NCBI GenBank assembly: GCA_021775995.1
Contig: JAJFGS010000002.1
Location: 1-40,268, forward strand
Origin: Alphaproteobacteria bacterium
GTDB lineage: Bacteria; Pseudomonadota; Alphaproteobacteria; Micavibrionales; Micavibrionaceae
Direction: 5' to 3'
DNA length: 40,268 bases
The position numbers were made by a program, and so were the translations under genes. This document shows positions 23,216 through 32,256 of the stretch, one piece after another (the stretch's first letter is position 1; every line of letters begins with the position of its first letter). Under the pieces are notes generated by a model. The model saw nothing but the letters and a program-made list of their open reading frames with translations, did no database searches and was not told the origin of the DNA.

Positions 23216-24877
23216 TTAGGTGTTTAGGTCTTTTTTTTCTGCTTCTTGGTATATGATGTTTTTGAAGAGAACTGCTTTTTGTGTTTCAAAAGAATAAGCA
23301 TTTTTCCCTGCATCTTTTGATACATAACACCCTTTATCTGCAACCTCTAAAAGAGATAAAACACTTAATCCAGTTTTAGTCATTGCAATTCCAATACTGG
23401 CACCGACCTTCAGTTCTTGTCCGTCAAATCTAATAGGTAGATTGATCTCGTATAATAATTTTTCTACTTTCCTTTTCACTATTTCTTCATTCTGTACCCC
23501 ATCATAAAGTATAGCAAACTCATCTCCCCCTAAACGGGCAGCAATATCGTCTGTGCGAATGGCGCTTATGCTTAATCTCTGGCCTATGGTTCTTAAAATA
23601 GCATCACCAGCCGCATGGCCATATTTATCATTTATTATTTTGAAACCATCCAAATCAATTAACAATACGGCAGATAACTTAGAATCGTTGTCTTGTTTGT
23701 GAACGATCTGATCAATTCTTTCATTAAATTGCCGTCGATTGGGAAGTCCTGTAAGAGAATCATGCAACGCTAGATAAGCCATTTGGTCACGTTCTGATAA
23801 TCCTTTAACCATGTTATTAAAGCCACGCAATAATGATCCAAGCTCATCCTGTCGATCTCCAACTTCCAGCATATAATTATAATTCCCTTTCTCCACCTGT
23901 TTGACGGCATCAGCAAGAGATTTAACGGGTCTAGTGACTTGTCGTGATAAAAAGACACCTATGAAGATAGATATAAATAAGAAAGCTAGGGCGATGGTAA
24001 CCATGACATAACGGTGTTTAATATAAGGGCGTAAGGCTTCTTCCCAAGAACGTTGTATGACTGCGTAGTAAGTTTCTGTCTTTAGATCAAACAGAGGAAC
24101 AATGAAAGTGAGGTAATCATCTCCTTCCAAATTCATAAAGGAAATACCTTTTCTCAAGCTTTTGCGACTGAATTTTTCGATAAAATTGGTACGCAAACCG
24201 TCTTCAAAAAAAGTTGAAGCCAACAAATGGGATTCAGGCTGATTGGTATTTTTGTGTGAGGGATCGTATGACACGATGAAAGAAACATCAGCATTTGTTA
24301 CTCCGCCAACATTCGTTATAAAATCAGAATCAATACTAATCCCTACGGCAACAAAAGCTGTTAATTCGGGAGCATATACGGGAACAATAACGATCTGATA
24401 AGGCGCATCATCTAAGACAATCATTGAAGACAGCCCTTTTTCTACCACGATGTTATCTACGCCGTTTTTTAAAATAGCACTAAAGGCTTCGGTTATTTTT
24501 TCACTGTCTTTTTTGGGAAAGGAGGAAAAGGAATTTCCTTCTACATCAAAAGCAATCATAATATCTGCGTCTATGCGCCTGCTATGATTTTTCATCATAG
24601 AATAAATTGTTTCCTCTTCCATCATGGTAATAGCCGATCGAAAGCCAAAATCAGAAGATAAAACTCCCACTGTTTCTTTTAAACGGTTAAACCGTTCTTC
24701 TAAAACACGTTCAGAAACACTGAAGGTGGTATACAGATTATCGAGCACAACACGATGGGCAGTGGCAATACTACGTTGATCAAATATTACAAAAAAAGTC
24801 CCTTGAGAAATCAAGAGAACACCACAAAACATTAAGAGTACGCGTGTTCTAAAATTAAAAAAACGTTCAAGCCGCAT
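23216..24877 (-). CDS. Membrane diguanylate cyclase (dCache-like - HAMP - GGDEF)
   Basis: 553 residues. Helix (about 12-32), a periplasmic sensor of about 245 residues (Cache-like, ending YYAVIQRSWEEAL), a second helix (about 288-310), HAMP (LSRQVTRPVKSLADAVKQVE), then GGDEF. The catalytic motif RLGGDEF (450-454) is intact and an inhibitory I-site RTDD (441-444) lies five residues before it. It should make cyclic-di-GMP from GTP with product feedback. It starts 3 bp after the cupredoxin stop and belongs to the operon porin - cupredoxin - cyclase, which suggests a copper or envelope signal feeding c-di-GMP. Confidence 0.92.
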   Translation of the reverse strand: MRLERFFNFRTRVLLMFCGVLLISQGTFFVIFDQRSIATAHRVVLDNLYTTFSVSERVLEERFNRLKETVGVLSSDFGFRSAITMMEEETIYSMMKNHSRRIDADIMIAFDVEGNSFSSFPKKDSEKITEAFSAILKNGVDNIVVEKGLSSMIVLDDAPYQIVIVPVYAPELTAFVAVGISIDSDFITNVGGVTNADVSFIVSYDPSHKNTNQPESHLLASTFFEDGLRTNFIEKFSRKSLRKGISFMNLEGDDYLTFIVPLFDLKTETYYAVIQRSWEEALRPYIKHRYVMVTIALAFLFISIFIGVFLSRQVTRPVKSLADAVKQVEKGNYNYMLEVGDRQDELGSLLRGFNNMVKGLSERDQMAYLALHDSLTGLPNRRQFNERIDQIVHKQDNDSKLSAVLLIDLDGFKIINDKYGHAAGDAILRTIGQRLSISAIRTDDIAARLGGDEFAILYDGVQNEEIVKRKVEKLLYEINLPIRFDGQELKVGASIGIAMTKTGLSVLSLLEVADKGCYVSKDAGKNAYSFETQKAVLFKNIIYQEAEKKDLNT

Positions 24878-24880
24878 AAT

Positions 24881-25549
24881 TTACCCCCAATCGCTTTCTT
24901 CGTCTTCTTCGTCTCTGGCTTCAGGTCTTTTTTTAATAGCACGAGAAGGAATGGTAATGCTGTACGATTCTTGTGTAGAGCTAACAGTTTGTTTGGCTTT
25001 CATTAATCCTGCTTTCTGACTCAATCCAGGATACCAATAACTAATAGTGTATTCCCCTTCTGGTAGCTCCCCAAAATCTACTATTCCGTTTGTATCTGAA
25101 AGACCATAATAGGGGCTGTCAACAATCACAAGGTAACCCAACATCCAATCATGAATATTGCATCCCATAGAGACAACACCAGCCATATCAAATAAAACCT
25201 CTTTGCTTTTTCCAAGATAGAGCGGTAATTGAAATTCTTTAGCTTTGGAAAAAGAATAAATATGATGACGTGTAGGATCTTCATTAGGAAAATCAACAAT
25301 TGTTCCTACGGGAGCAACCGTAACAAATGGTTCAAATAGTTTATTTTCTTGCTTGATAGATATTCGCTTTGAGGGAGATGGTTTTGTTGTAACGTTTTCT
25401 TTGTTCACAGGGCTTAATAATACCACCACGTTTTCGGCAGGAGATTTACCACTGCTAATGTGCACGGAAAATGCGAATGCTTGAGAAGACGTAACAAAAA
25501 ATAATGAAACAATGAGGCAAGAAAAGAAAAATTTAAAATTCAAGGGCAT
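24881..25549 (-). CDS. Periplasmic cupredoxin-like protein (methylamine-utilization type)
   Basis: 222 residues. Signal peptide 1-26 (ending SSQAFA). The core (70-150) is cupredoxin-like with VGTIVDFPNEDPTRHHIYSF, then MGCNIHDWMLGYLVIVDSP. The ligands of a type 1 copper site are visible: H95 or H96, C130, H133 and M136 (C-x2-H-x2-M). A small Ig-like or carboxypeptidase-regulatory-like part follows (GIVDFGELPEGEYTISYWYPG) and the end is acidic. It may carry electrons or bind copper; the partner is unknown. It lies between the porin (48 bp) and the cyclase (3 bp), probably as the sensory partner of the cyclase. Confidence 0.82.
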   Translation of the reverse strand: MPLNFKFFFSCLIVSLFFVTSSQAFAFSVHISSGKSPAENVVVLLSPVNKENVTTKPSPSKRISIKQENKLFEPFVTVAPVGTIVDFPNEDPTRHHIYSFSKAKEFQLPLYLGKSKEVLFDMAGVVSMGCNIHDWMLGYLVIVDSPYYGLSDTNGIVDFGELPEGEYTISYWYPGLSQKAGLMKAKQTVSSTQESYSITIPSRAIKKRPEARDEEDEESDWG

Positions 25550-25597
25550 AAAACACCTGTAATTATATTAGAATTATCTAGTGTGTGCCCTCACACT

Positions 25598-26848
25598 TTA
25601 AAAATTAATTTTAACCTGAAACCAAATCTTTTCACTATCGGTAAAGGGGGCATCTTTCCCATTATAATGACCGTATTGTAACAATAGATCAATGCTGTCT
25701 GTTGCGAAGTCAGGCGTTTTAAACTTTTTTCCGATGCTTAGATCTATTTCAGAACCGAAGTCACCACTTTTATCTCCTTTGAACTTATGAAAATCAGCTT
25801 CCAGCTTTATTCCATTTAGTAATTCATTTTTACTGATAACTTTATGTTTTGCTTTTACAAAACTATCTTTCAGGCCTACAGCAGGGGTGTTTATAAACTG
25901 CTCTACCCGACCATTGAACTTTTGCCAGTGTGATAAAGGAACAATGACACTGTTCGTACCATTACCACCCAATGATTCATGCCCTACTTGTAAGGTCGTT
26001 CCATAGCCTTGGATACCAGGAACGATGCGGTGATAATTTTCCTTATAACTTGCAGGGTTATCGGCATGATCACTTTGTTGAGCTGCTTCAGCTTCATAAA
26101 TTAGCGACAATCTATCGCTGACAGGGATGTCTCCTCTTAACCGTAGGCCATACATTTTATGTGACATTGGTGGCAAATCTTCGAAATCAGCCCAGAAGCC
26201 ATAAGCTGCTATTTTTAACCACTCTGCATGTTTATAGGCGGCATTTGCAATGTGTATGTGTGAATCCAGATCTCCTAAAGGACTATCTTCTCCTAAAAAC
26301 CTGTTTACATTACCAACATAGCCATATGTAAGCTTAAGATTTTCGATGCTGTTGTTTTTGATAGTGACGCCATCAAAGTTTTGATCATTTTGTCGCCAGT
26401 CAACACTTGAAATAAAGCGTTCATTATTAAGATTAATATTTTGTCGACCAACTTTAATTTTTGTATCAGGAATGCCTGACCATAAAAGCCATAAACGGTT
26501 TATTTCTCGGTTTTCAGGATCCATAACAACAGGGAAGTTTCCTTTGCCATTTACTGTGTTATTATAGCTGTCTGCCCCAATGCTTTCGACAATCTGTATT
26601 TCGCCTAAGGCTTGCAAATTCATAAGCGTACCAGTTTCAAAACCTAAGTTGGTACGAACAAGAGATGCCTTTGCATTTTTAGAACGTCCGTCTTGATCCA
26701 CATGCTCATAACGATAGCGCACCTCACCAAAGAAATTTCCGTCTGAAAATAATTTTTCTATGCTGTGTTCCGCATAAGCTGGAACAGCAATAAGCACAAA
26801 CGCTGTTGCTAAAAATAGAATCGAAAATTTTTTAATAATTTCTCTCAT
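25598..26848 (-). CDS. Outer-membrane porin, alginate-export-like
   Basis: 416 residues. Signal peptide 1-26 (ending PAYA), then a beta-barrel made of alternating strands: FFGEVRYRYEHVDQDGRSK, LRTNLGFETGT-like, TKIKVGRQNINLNNERFI and a C-terminal strand KIWFQVKINF ending in Phe. VGRQ-x-I-x-L-x-NERF is typical of alginate-export/OprD-like barrels. The substrate is unknown. It heads the operon with cupredoxin and cyclase. The gap 26849-27051 on its upstream side holds no FNR-type box and no gene that I can support. Confidence 0.78.
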   Translation of the reverse strand: MREIIKKFSILFLATAFVLIAVPAYAEHSIEKLFSDGNFFGEVRYRYEHVDQDGRSKNAKASLVRTNLGFETGTLMNLQALGEIQIVESIGADSYNNTVNGKGNFPVVMDPENREINRLWLLWSGIPDTKIKVGRQNINLNNERFISSVDWRQNDQNFDGVTIKNNSIENLKLTYGYVGNVNRFLGEDSPLGDLDSHIHIANAAYKHAEWLKIAAYGFWADFEDLPPMSHKMYGLRLRGDIPVSDRLSLIYEAEAAQQSDHADNPASYKENYHRIVPGIQGYGTTLQVGHESLGGNGTNSVIVPLSHWQKFNGRVEQFINTPAVGLKDSFVKAKHKVISKNELLNGIKLEADFHKFKGDKSGDFGSEIDLSIGKKFKTPDFATDSIDLLLQYGHYNGKDAPFTDSEKIWFQVKINF

Positions 26849-27051
26849 GATTGCCTCATAATATCATGGCTGGGTTATAAATGAAAAAATACACAGAAAA
26901 GTGAAGAATTGAACTCGGCAGAAGATAGGCCCTGCTTCAAGCAGAAGTGTAGGATTTAAACGTTAATATAGTATTAATATTGCTGATATTTTTCTAGGGT
27001 ACTGTGATAAGGCTTGTTTTATATAAACGACTAAAGATAAATTGTAACGGC

Positions 27052-28779
27052 ATGAAACAAAAGATCACCCTAACAACCTCAAATAATAAGCAAGTTGCTC
27101 ACGAAGAGTTAGCGAAACAAGGGCGCGTCTTTTTTAAAGATGAAAAACCTGCCAAGGCGCAAATGATGCATGTACAGGCACTTTTATTGGATCCAAGCAA
27201 TAAAAGATATAAGAATGCTCTGACCGAGTGTTTTCCAAATGTTTCGTATAAAAAATTCAATCCATCCGTAAAAGAAGCTATTATTTTATGTTTAGATGAC
27301 CCTGATATCACACATCGTAAGATTGCTGGTGCTTGGCTAAGCCAGCTTCTACTTGATCCAGATATGGCACCACTTCTTCAGTTTTTTAAATACCAAAGTT
27401 ATGAGGAGTTTAAAAAATCGATTGATTTAGAAAGTATGATTGAAATTTTCAACGATAGCTATCTTTTAAATGGGCTTAAAAAATGCCTTCTGATGCATAT
27501 TGAGTTTGAACAATTACTGACTTATATGCGTCGTTTTTATTTATTAGAAGCGAACAATGAACAAAAGCAATTGGCGTTTCCTTTCTTATGTGCTTTGGCA
27601 ACAAAATGTTTCAATAATGATTATATCTATCATCTTACATTATCAGAAGAAAAATATATAAAAGAAATTGAAAATAAGAAAAATTTATCGCTCGAAAATG
27701 CCATTATAGTAGGATGTTATACTCCTTTATATAAAATACCTGATGCTAAAGAAATAAGCACACGTGCCCATCAGTCAAATAATCAAAACATTGCAGATGT
27801 AGCACGTATACAAATTGATGAACCATTACTAGAAAAAGAATTAGCCGCTAATATTGAAAGCTTCGCCCCCATCGAAAACAAAGTATCGGGCAATGTTCAG
27901 GCTCAATATGAAGAACACCCATATCCGCGTTGGGTGGCGTACACAAGATTTAAACCAAGTAAGTTACAGCTACAGCAAAGTATAAATAGGGATGTTTTGG
28001 TTGCTGGTTGTGGTACAGGACAAGAAGTAGCACATACTTCGTTTCTAATGCCAAACGCGGAGATTGATGCAGTAGACCTCAGCCGTACAAGCTTAGGCTA
28101 TGCATGCCGTAAAGCACAGGCACAAGAACTTAAAAATATACGCTTCTTACATGGTGATATTTTAAATCTCAAAGCGTTAAACAAATCCTATGATTTAATT
28201 TCAAGTAGCGGTGTTTTACATCACATGGAAAATCCTTCTGCTGGACTAAAATCAATATGCGATGTCTTAAAGCCAGATGGCGTCATTACCATTGCCCTTT
28301 ACAGTGAAATGGGGCGTCAACATGTGGCTGCTTGTCAAAAATGGGTAAAAGATGAGGGATATGCCTCAACAACAGAAAGTATGCGCCAATTTAGACAAGA
28401 TATAATTGCCATGGAGGATACAAACCCATTAAAGAAAATGGCTTATATAAGTGATTTTTATTCTGCTTCGGAATGTCGGGATTTAATTTTTCATGTTCAG
28501 GAGCATCGTTTTACCTGCCTTGGAATAAAAGAAATGATCGAATCTCTTGGCTTGTCTTTACTACATGTAGGCGTTCGGGCGATAAATAAGAAAAAACAAT
28601 ATCTGCAACAATATCCGGATGATCCAAAAGCAATTAACCTTGAAAATTGGCATGAATTTGAAACGCAAAACCCAAGCACATTTACTCTCATGTATGACCT
28701 TGTTTTAGGTTGGAAAGAAGAGCATCGACCTGGCAAATTACCAACCTGGATCAAGCGGCTTGGAATTTGTAAAGATTGA
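27052..28779 (+). CDS. TPR-like / class I SAM-dependent methyltransferase
   Basis: 575 residues from ATG 27052 (a GTG at 27004 is open but unsupported). The N-terminal 60 residues read like a TPR helix pair (LAKQGRVFFKDEKPAKAQMM), followed by a helical region to about 270. The methyltransferase domain starts near 300 after NVQAQYEEHPYPRW. Motif I is VLVAGCGTGQEVAHTS, then IDAVDLSRTSLGYACRKA (acidic residue for the SAM ribose), LHGDILNLK, and SSGVLHHMENPSAGL. The substrate is unknown. It is alone between the porin operon and tRNA-Glu. Confidence is high for the fold and low for the role. Confidence 0.85.
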   Translation: MKQKITLTTSNNKQVAHEELAKQGRVFFKDEKPAKAQMMHVQALLLDPSNKRYKNALTECFPNVSYKKFNPSVKEAIILCLDDPDITHRKIAGAWLSQLLLDPDMAPLLQFFKYQSYEEFKKSIDLESMIEIFNDSYLLNGLKKCLLMHIEFEQLLTYMRRFYLLEANNEQKQLAFPFLCALATKCFNNDYIYHLTLSEEKYIKEIENKKNLSLENAIIVGCYTPLYKIPDAKEISTRAHQSNNQNIADVARIQIDEPLLEKELAANIESFAPIENKVSGNVQAQYEEHPYPRWVAYTRFKPSKLQLQQSINRDVLVAGCGTGQEVAHTSFLMPNAEIDAVDLSRTSLGYACRKAQAQELKNIRFLHGDILNLKALNKSYDLISSSGVLHHMENPSAGLKSICDVLKPDGVITIALYSEMGRQHVAACQKWVKDEGYASTTESMRQFRQDIIAMEDTNPLKKMAYISDFYSASECRDLIFHVQEHRFTCLGIKEMIESLGLSLLHVGVRAINKKKQYLQQYPDDPKAINLENWHEFETQNPSTFTLMYDLVLGWKEEHRPGKLPTWIKRLGICKD

Positions 28780-28975
28780 AGATAATTTACCATTTTCCCC
28801 CTTAGTACACACAATTACTGCCAGAATAGAAGGTGAGATAATCAGGTTTATATACTTCTCATAATGTGTAATAGCCTCTATATTCAAAAAATATATGGTA
28901 TTTAAGAAAATCCACTTGATTTTATAACCACTTAACCATTATAAAGCACTGTCTTTAAGACATACTCTATCGTGC

Positions 28976-29051
28976 GTCCCGTTCGTCTAGGGGTCTAGGA
29001 CACCGCCCTTTCACGGCGGCAACACGGGTTCAAATCCCGTACGGGACGCCA
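28976..29051 (+). tRNA. tRNA-Glu (anticodon TTC)
   Basis: 76 nt including encoded CCA. The acceptor stem GTCCCGT/ACGGGAC, the D arm, the anticodon stem CCGCC/GGCGG with loop CTTTCAC (TTC at 29010-29012) and the T arm CACGGGTTCAAATCCCGT all form. Discriminator base G at 29048. The sequence closely follows E. coli tRNA-Glu. Confidence 0.97.
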
Positions 29052-29135
29052 ATTATTTCAATGACTTAGCCTATATTTACCTGAAACGTAGTACTATTTT
29101 ACGACCAAAATGGTGGTGGATTTAGGGGGTTCTCA

Positions 29136-30995
29136 TTATTTTTCTCTTAAAAATCCACCAGATTGCATCTGCCAAAGTTTAGCATAGTGACCATCATCGA
29201 GTTTTATCAGCTCATTATGTGTTCCATCTTCGATAATTTTTCCATCACTCATAACCAAAATACGATCCATTTGGCGTAAAGTTGAAAGACGGTGGGCAAT
29301 GGCGATGACTGTCTTGCCTTCCATGATATCTTCAAGGGCATTCTGAATGGCTTGCTCACTTTCGCTATCCAATGCAGATGTAGCCTCATCTAATATCAGG
29401 ATGGGCGCATCTTTCAAAATAGCCCGTGCAATACCAATCCGTTGTTTTTGTCCGCCAGAAAGTTTAACGCCGCGTTCACCTACATGGGCATCAAAAGCCT
29501 TACGGCCTTTATTATCTTCTAACTCCTGAATAAAGTCGTAAGCATTGGCACGCTTGGCAGCTAGAATTACATCATCCATATCAGCATCAAGATCGCCATA
29601 GAGGATGTTATCCAGCACTGAACGGTGGAACAGGTAGCTGTCTTGCGTTACAACCGTTACTTCCTTGCGCAGACTGTCTTGGGTTACATTTGCAATGTTT
29701 TGACCGTCAATCAGGATTTCACCGCCTTCCACATCGTAGGCACGAACAAGCAAGCTGGTGATAGTAGATTTACCCGCACCACTTTTTCCGACCAGTCCTA
29801 CTTTTTGTCCAGCCGGAATGTATAAATTGAAATCATTCATCAATCCACTACCATGATCTTGGTTGTGATCTTCGCCGTAATGAAAAGACATATCCTTGAA
29901 ACGTATGTCAGCGTTATTCTTGTCTAACTTCAAGTCCTTTGCATTTTTAACATCCTTAACTTCATGAGGCTTTGACAAAGTATCAATGATATCCTGCACT
30001 GTGCCGAGATTTTCAAAAACGGCTGAAACTTCAAACATGATCCAACCAGATTGAAATGTTGCCTGTAACGCCATAGGTAAAGCCATCGCCATAGCAGCAA
30101 CACCCAACTGTCCCTGTGTTTCAACCATCCAAAAACAAATAATGGCTGTTGAAATTAAGAGCAACGTGTTGAGAAAATCAATGACAAGACTCATGCGCCA
30201 TACAGTTCCAGTTGCATTGCGGAAAGTTCTGCTGTGTTCGCGCAACAATCCAATGACTCGATCATCTTCATGATCTGTCTGCGCAAAATATTTGGTTGGT
30301 AGAAAGTTGGTTAGACTATCAACAACTTGCCCAGTCAGTGTACTCATGGCATCGGCGTGGATTTTAGAGCGATCCTTAACTTTTGGCACAAAGTAAAATA
30401 GTGTCAACGCGTAACAGATCAACCATATAGCGAGTGGTAATGCCAAGCGAATATCAACGCTAGACATGAGCCAAAGGTTGGTTACTGTAAAAATTGCTGC
30501 AAACCAAATAGAACCAACTGTTGATTTTATAGCATCACGCAAGCTTGGCGCTTGTATAAGCTTATTGGCAATACGTCCAGCAAAATCATTCTGAAAATAG
30601 GCCAAAGATTGACGAGCCGTGTACCAATATAACTGACGACGTATCAAGTTTCCAAAGTATGGCGTGTAAACCAAATCATAAATCATCTGCAAAAATGCAC
30701 CACCGCCTTGCCGTAAAATAAGCAAAGCAATTCCGCCCCAGATCATGGCTGTGGTGTATTCAGAATTTTTTACCAGTTCTCCAACATACCAGAACATCAG
30801 GCTCACGCCTGAAGCAACGACAAGCTCCATCGTGAGAAGTAAGATGAGTAAGCCTTTTATCTGTTTCAAAAAGAACCAGATAAAATCCCATAGCTGTGTG
30901 GGCAGGCTCTCCAATCCTTCTGGTGGAAGTCTGTCAATTTCTATGTAGAAGCGCTTATCGCAAGCCTTCAAAAATTTCTTTAACGTAGCAACCAT
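29136..30995 (-). CDS. ABC exporter, fused permease and ATPase (ABCB type)
   Basis: 619 residues. Six-helix exporter domain (about 35-325), then an ATPase domain (about 355-600). Walker A is GLVGKSGAGKST, Q-loop VTQDS, signature LSGGQKQRIG, Walker B ILILDEATSALD and H-loop AIAHRLS; all intact. It should work as a homodimer exporting a lipid, drug or peptide. No membrane-fusion partner is adjacent, so it is not clearly the type I secretion ATPase for the RTX protein nearby. It appears monocistronic. 30996-31098 holds no gene. Confidence 0.92.
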   Translation of the reverse strand: MVATLKKFLKACDKRFYIEIDRLPPEGLESLPTQLWDFIWFFLKQIKGLLILLLTMELVVASGVSLMFWYVGELVKNSEYTTAMIWGGIALLILRQGGGAFLQMIYDLVYTPYFGNLIRRQLYWYTARQSLAYFQNDFAGRIANKLIQAPSLRDAIKSTVGSIWFAAIFTVTNLWLMSSVDIRLALPLAIWLICYALTLFYFVPKVKDRSKIHADAMSTLTGQVVDSLTNFLPTKYFAQTDHEDDRVIGLLREHSRTFRNATGTVWRMSLVIDFLNTLLLISTAIICFWMVETQGQLGVAAMAMALPMALQATFQSGWIMFEVSAVFENLGTVQDIIDTLSKPHEVKDVKNAKDLKLDKNNADIRFKDMSFHYGEDHNQDHGSGLMNDFNLYIPAGQKVGLVGKSGAGKSTITSLLVRAYDVEGGEILIDGQNIANVTQDSLRKEVTVVTQDSYLFHRSVLDNILYGDLDADMDDVILAAKRANAYDFIQELEDNKGRKAFDAHVGERGVKLSGGQKQRIGIARAILKDAPILILDEATSALDSESEQAIQNALEDIMEGKTVIAIAHRLSTLRQMDRILVMSDGKIIEDGTHNELIKLDDGHYAKLWQMQSGGFLREK

Positions 30996-31098
30996 TATAT
31001 TCGCCTTGTTTCTTTCAATTTTGAAAGACGAACAAATCTTCTTTATTTAAGGGGGAGAATGATCTGTCAGTCTTTAATATAGCTGACAGAAGAAAAAA

Positions 31099-31260
31099 CT
31101 AATGCAACCTGTTTTTGTGAATCCCATAAAATTCTTTAAGAGAATTCCACGCTCTGGTGGTTGGGGAGGCAATAGATACACGATCAAACTCCACCACCAC
31201 CGCATTTTCAGCAGAAATGTTCACGGCATTTTGTGCCAATATGTGAATTTGATTGTTCAT
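31099..31260 (-). CDS. Small ORF (53 aa), unknown
   Basis: ATG 31258-31260 with GGAG 6 nt upstream, ending TAG 31099-31101. The product starts MNNQIHILAQNAVNISAENA and continues VVVEFDRVSIASPTT to a basic end. No signal or helix of membrane type. The ribosome site gives moderate support; an opposite-strand frame here has none. No family recognised. Confidence 0.4.
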   Translation of the reverse strand: MNNQIHILAQNAVNISAENAVVVEFDRVSIASPTTRAWNSLKEFYGIHKNRLH

Positions 31261-31379
31261 ATAAATCTCCAAGCTATCCGATTAGTTAATCATAAAGCTT
31301 TGGTGATTAGCAAGAAATATTTTTGTGTGGTGTAAAAAAGACAGTAATATTTATTATTCGACATTAAGAACTTATAGAT

Positions 31380-32087
31380 TTATTTAGCACCCCGTACGAC
31401 TTTTCTCAATTTTTCCTCTGCCCTCATTGCTCGCGTCTCCGCTACTTTCCATTCGACTTCGACTTTCTGCACAACATCTCTTACTGCATCCTGCCGTGAT
31501 TCTTCCGTCTTTGCTTCTACACGCGCACGCTCTTTACTTTCCACCAGTGCTTTCTTTTGTTCTTCCCTCAAGGCACCACCACGTTCCCTTACCCGCTTCG
31601 CTTCCATTATTGCTTCGCGTGCTTCTGCCCGGGCATCCGCCTTCACATCTGGCCGATCCGTCAATTCTATGATTCGCTGGGATGTCCACTTTGCCAACGC
31701 TACCGCCGTCGCCCATTCTGTAGCCGCTTCCCCTGCTGCTTCACGCATTGACATCTTGGTAGCCTTTTCTACGATCTTTCGTGCTAAAACTTCCTGCGCT
31801 GACGCCTTTTCTGCTCTCTCTACCCAAACGGTTGTTGCCTGCTTTACCATCTCCGCTTTCTCTTTTTCCCGCTTTGTCGCCAGTTCTGCCTTTTTTTGCG
31901 CCGCCTTTTTTTGCGCCTCTTTTCTCCGCGCTTCTTGTTCTTCACGTTCTTTGATTAGCCGTTCTGATCGCTTACGGCGTTGCTTTTTGTTCTCTTTTTC
32001 TGCCGCTCGTTTTGCCGATCTTCCTCTTAACCATATCGCGCCAACAACAGCTATTGACGTTACACCTATTGCTATCCATATTAGCAT
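31380..32087 (-). CDS. Membrane-anchored coiled-coil protein
   Basis: 235 residues from ATG 32085-32087, with GGAGG 8 nt upstream (ATG 32117 is open but has no ribosome site). One membrane helix (about 2-20, MLIWIAIGVTSIAVVGAIWL) precedes a very charged Ala/Glu/Lys/Arg-rich coiled coil to the end. The layout resembles TolA-like or periplasmic linker proteins; no domain confirms this. Its codon and base composition (many GC-rich codons) differs from the AT-rich neighbours, which may be due to its amino-acid content or to transfer. Confidence 0.6.
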   Translation of the reverse strand: MLIWIAIGVTSIAVVGAIWLRGRSAKRAAEKENKKQRRKRSERLIKEREEQEARRKEAQKKAAQKKAELATKREKEKAEMVKQATTVWVERAEKASAQEVLARKIVEKATKMSMREAAGEAATEWATAVALAKWTSQRIIELTDRPDVKADARAEAREAIMEAKRVRERGGALREEQKKALVESKERARVEAKTEESRQDAVRDVVQKVEVEWKVAETRAMRAEEKLRKVVRGAK

Positions 32088-32256
32088 TCTCCATGCCTCC
32101 CGTACCAAGCAGGGCATAATGCCAAAATCAGAACTTCCCTAATTGTAGCCGCAGCCAACGGAACCATTAGACAATTACCAAGCAGTTTATGCTTCATATG
32201 TCTACCTTTACTAATTATGCTAAAAACTATGTATTAATTTTCAATTTTTATGCTCT

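Noticed and set aside
29136-30995. ABC transporter as the type I secretion ATPase of the RTX protein
   Set aside because: No HlyD-type partner or TolC is adjacent, no peptidase-like N-terminal domain is seen, and the two genes are separated by others.
31102-31335. 77-residue plus-strand frame
   Set aside because: No ribosome site; the opposite-strand 53-residue frame has GGAG at good spacing.
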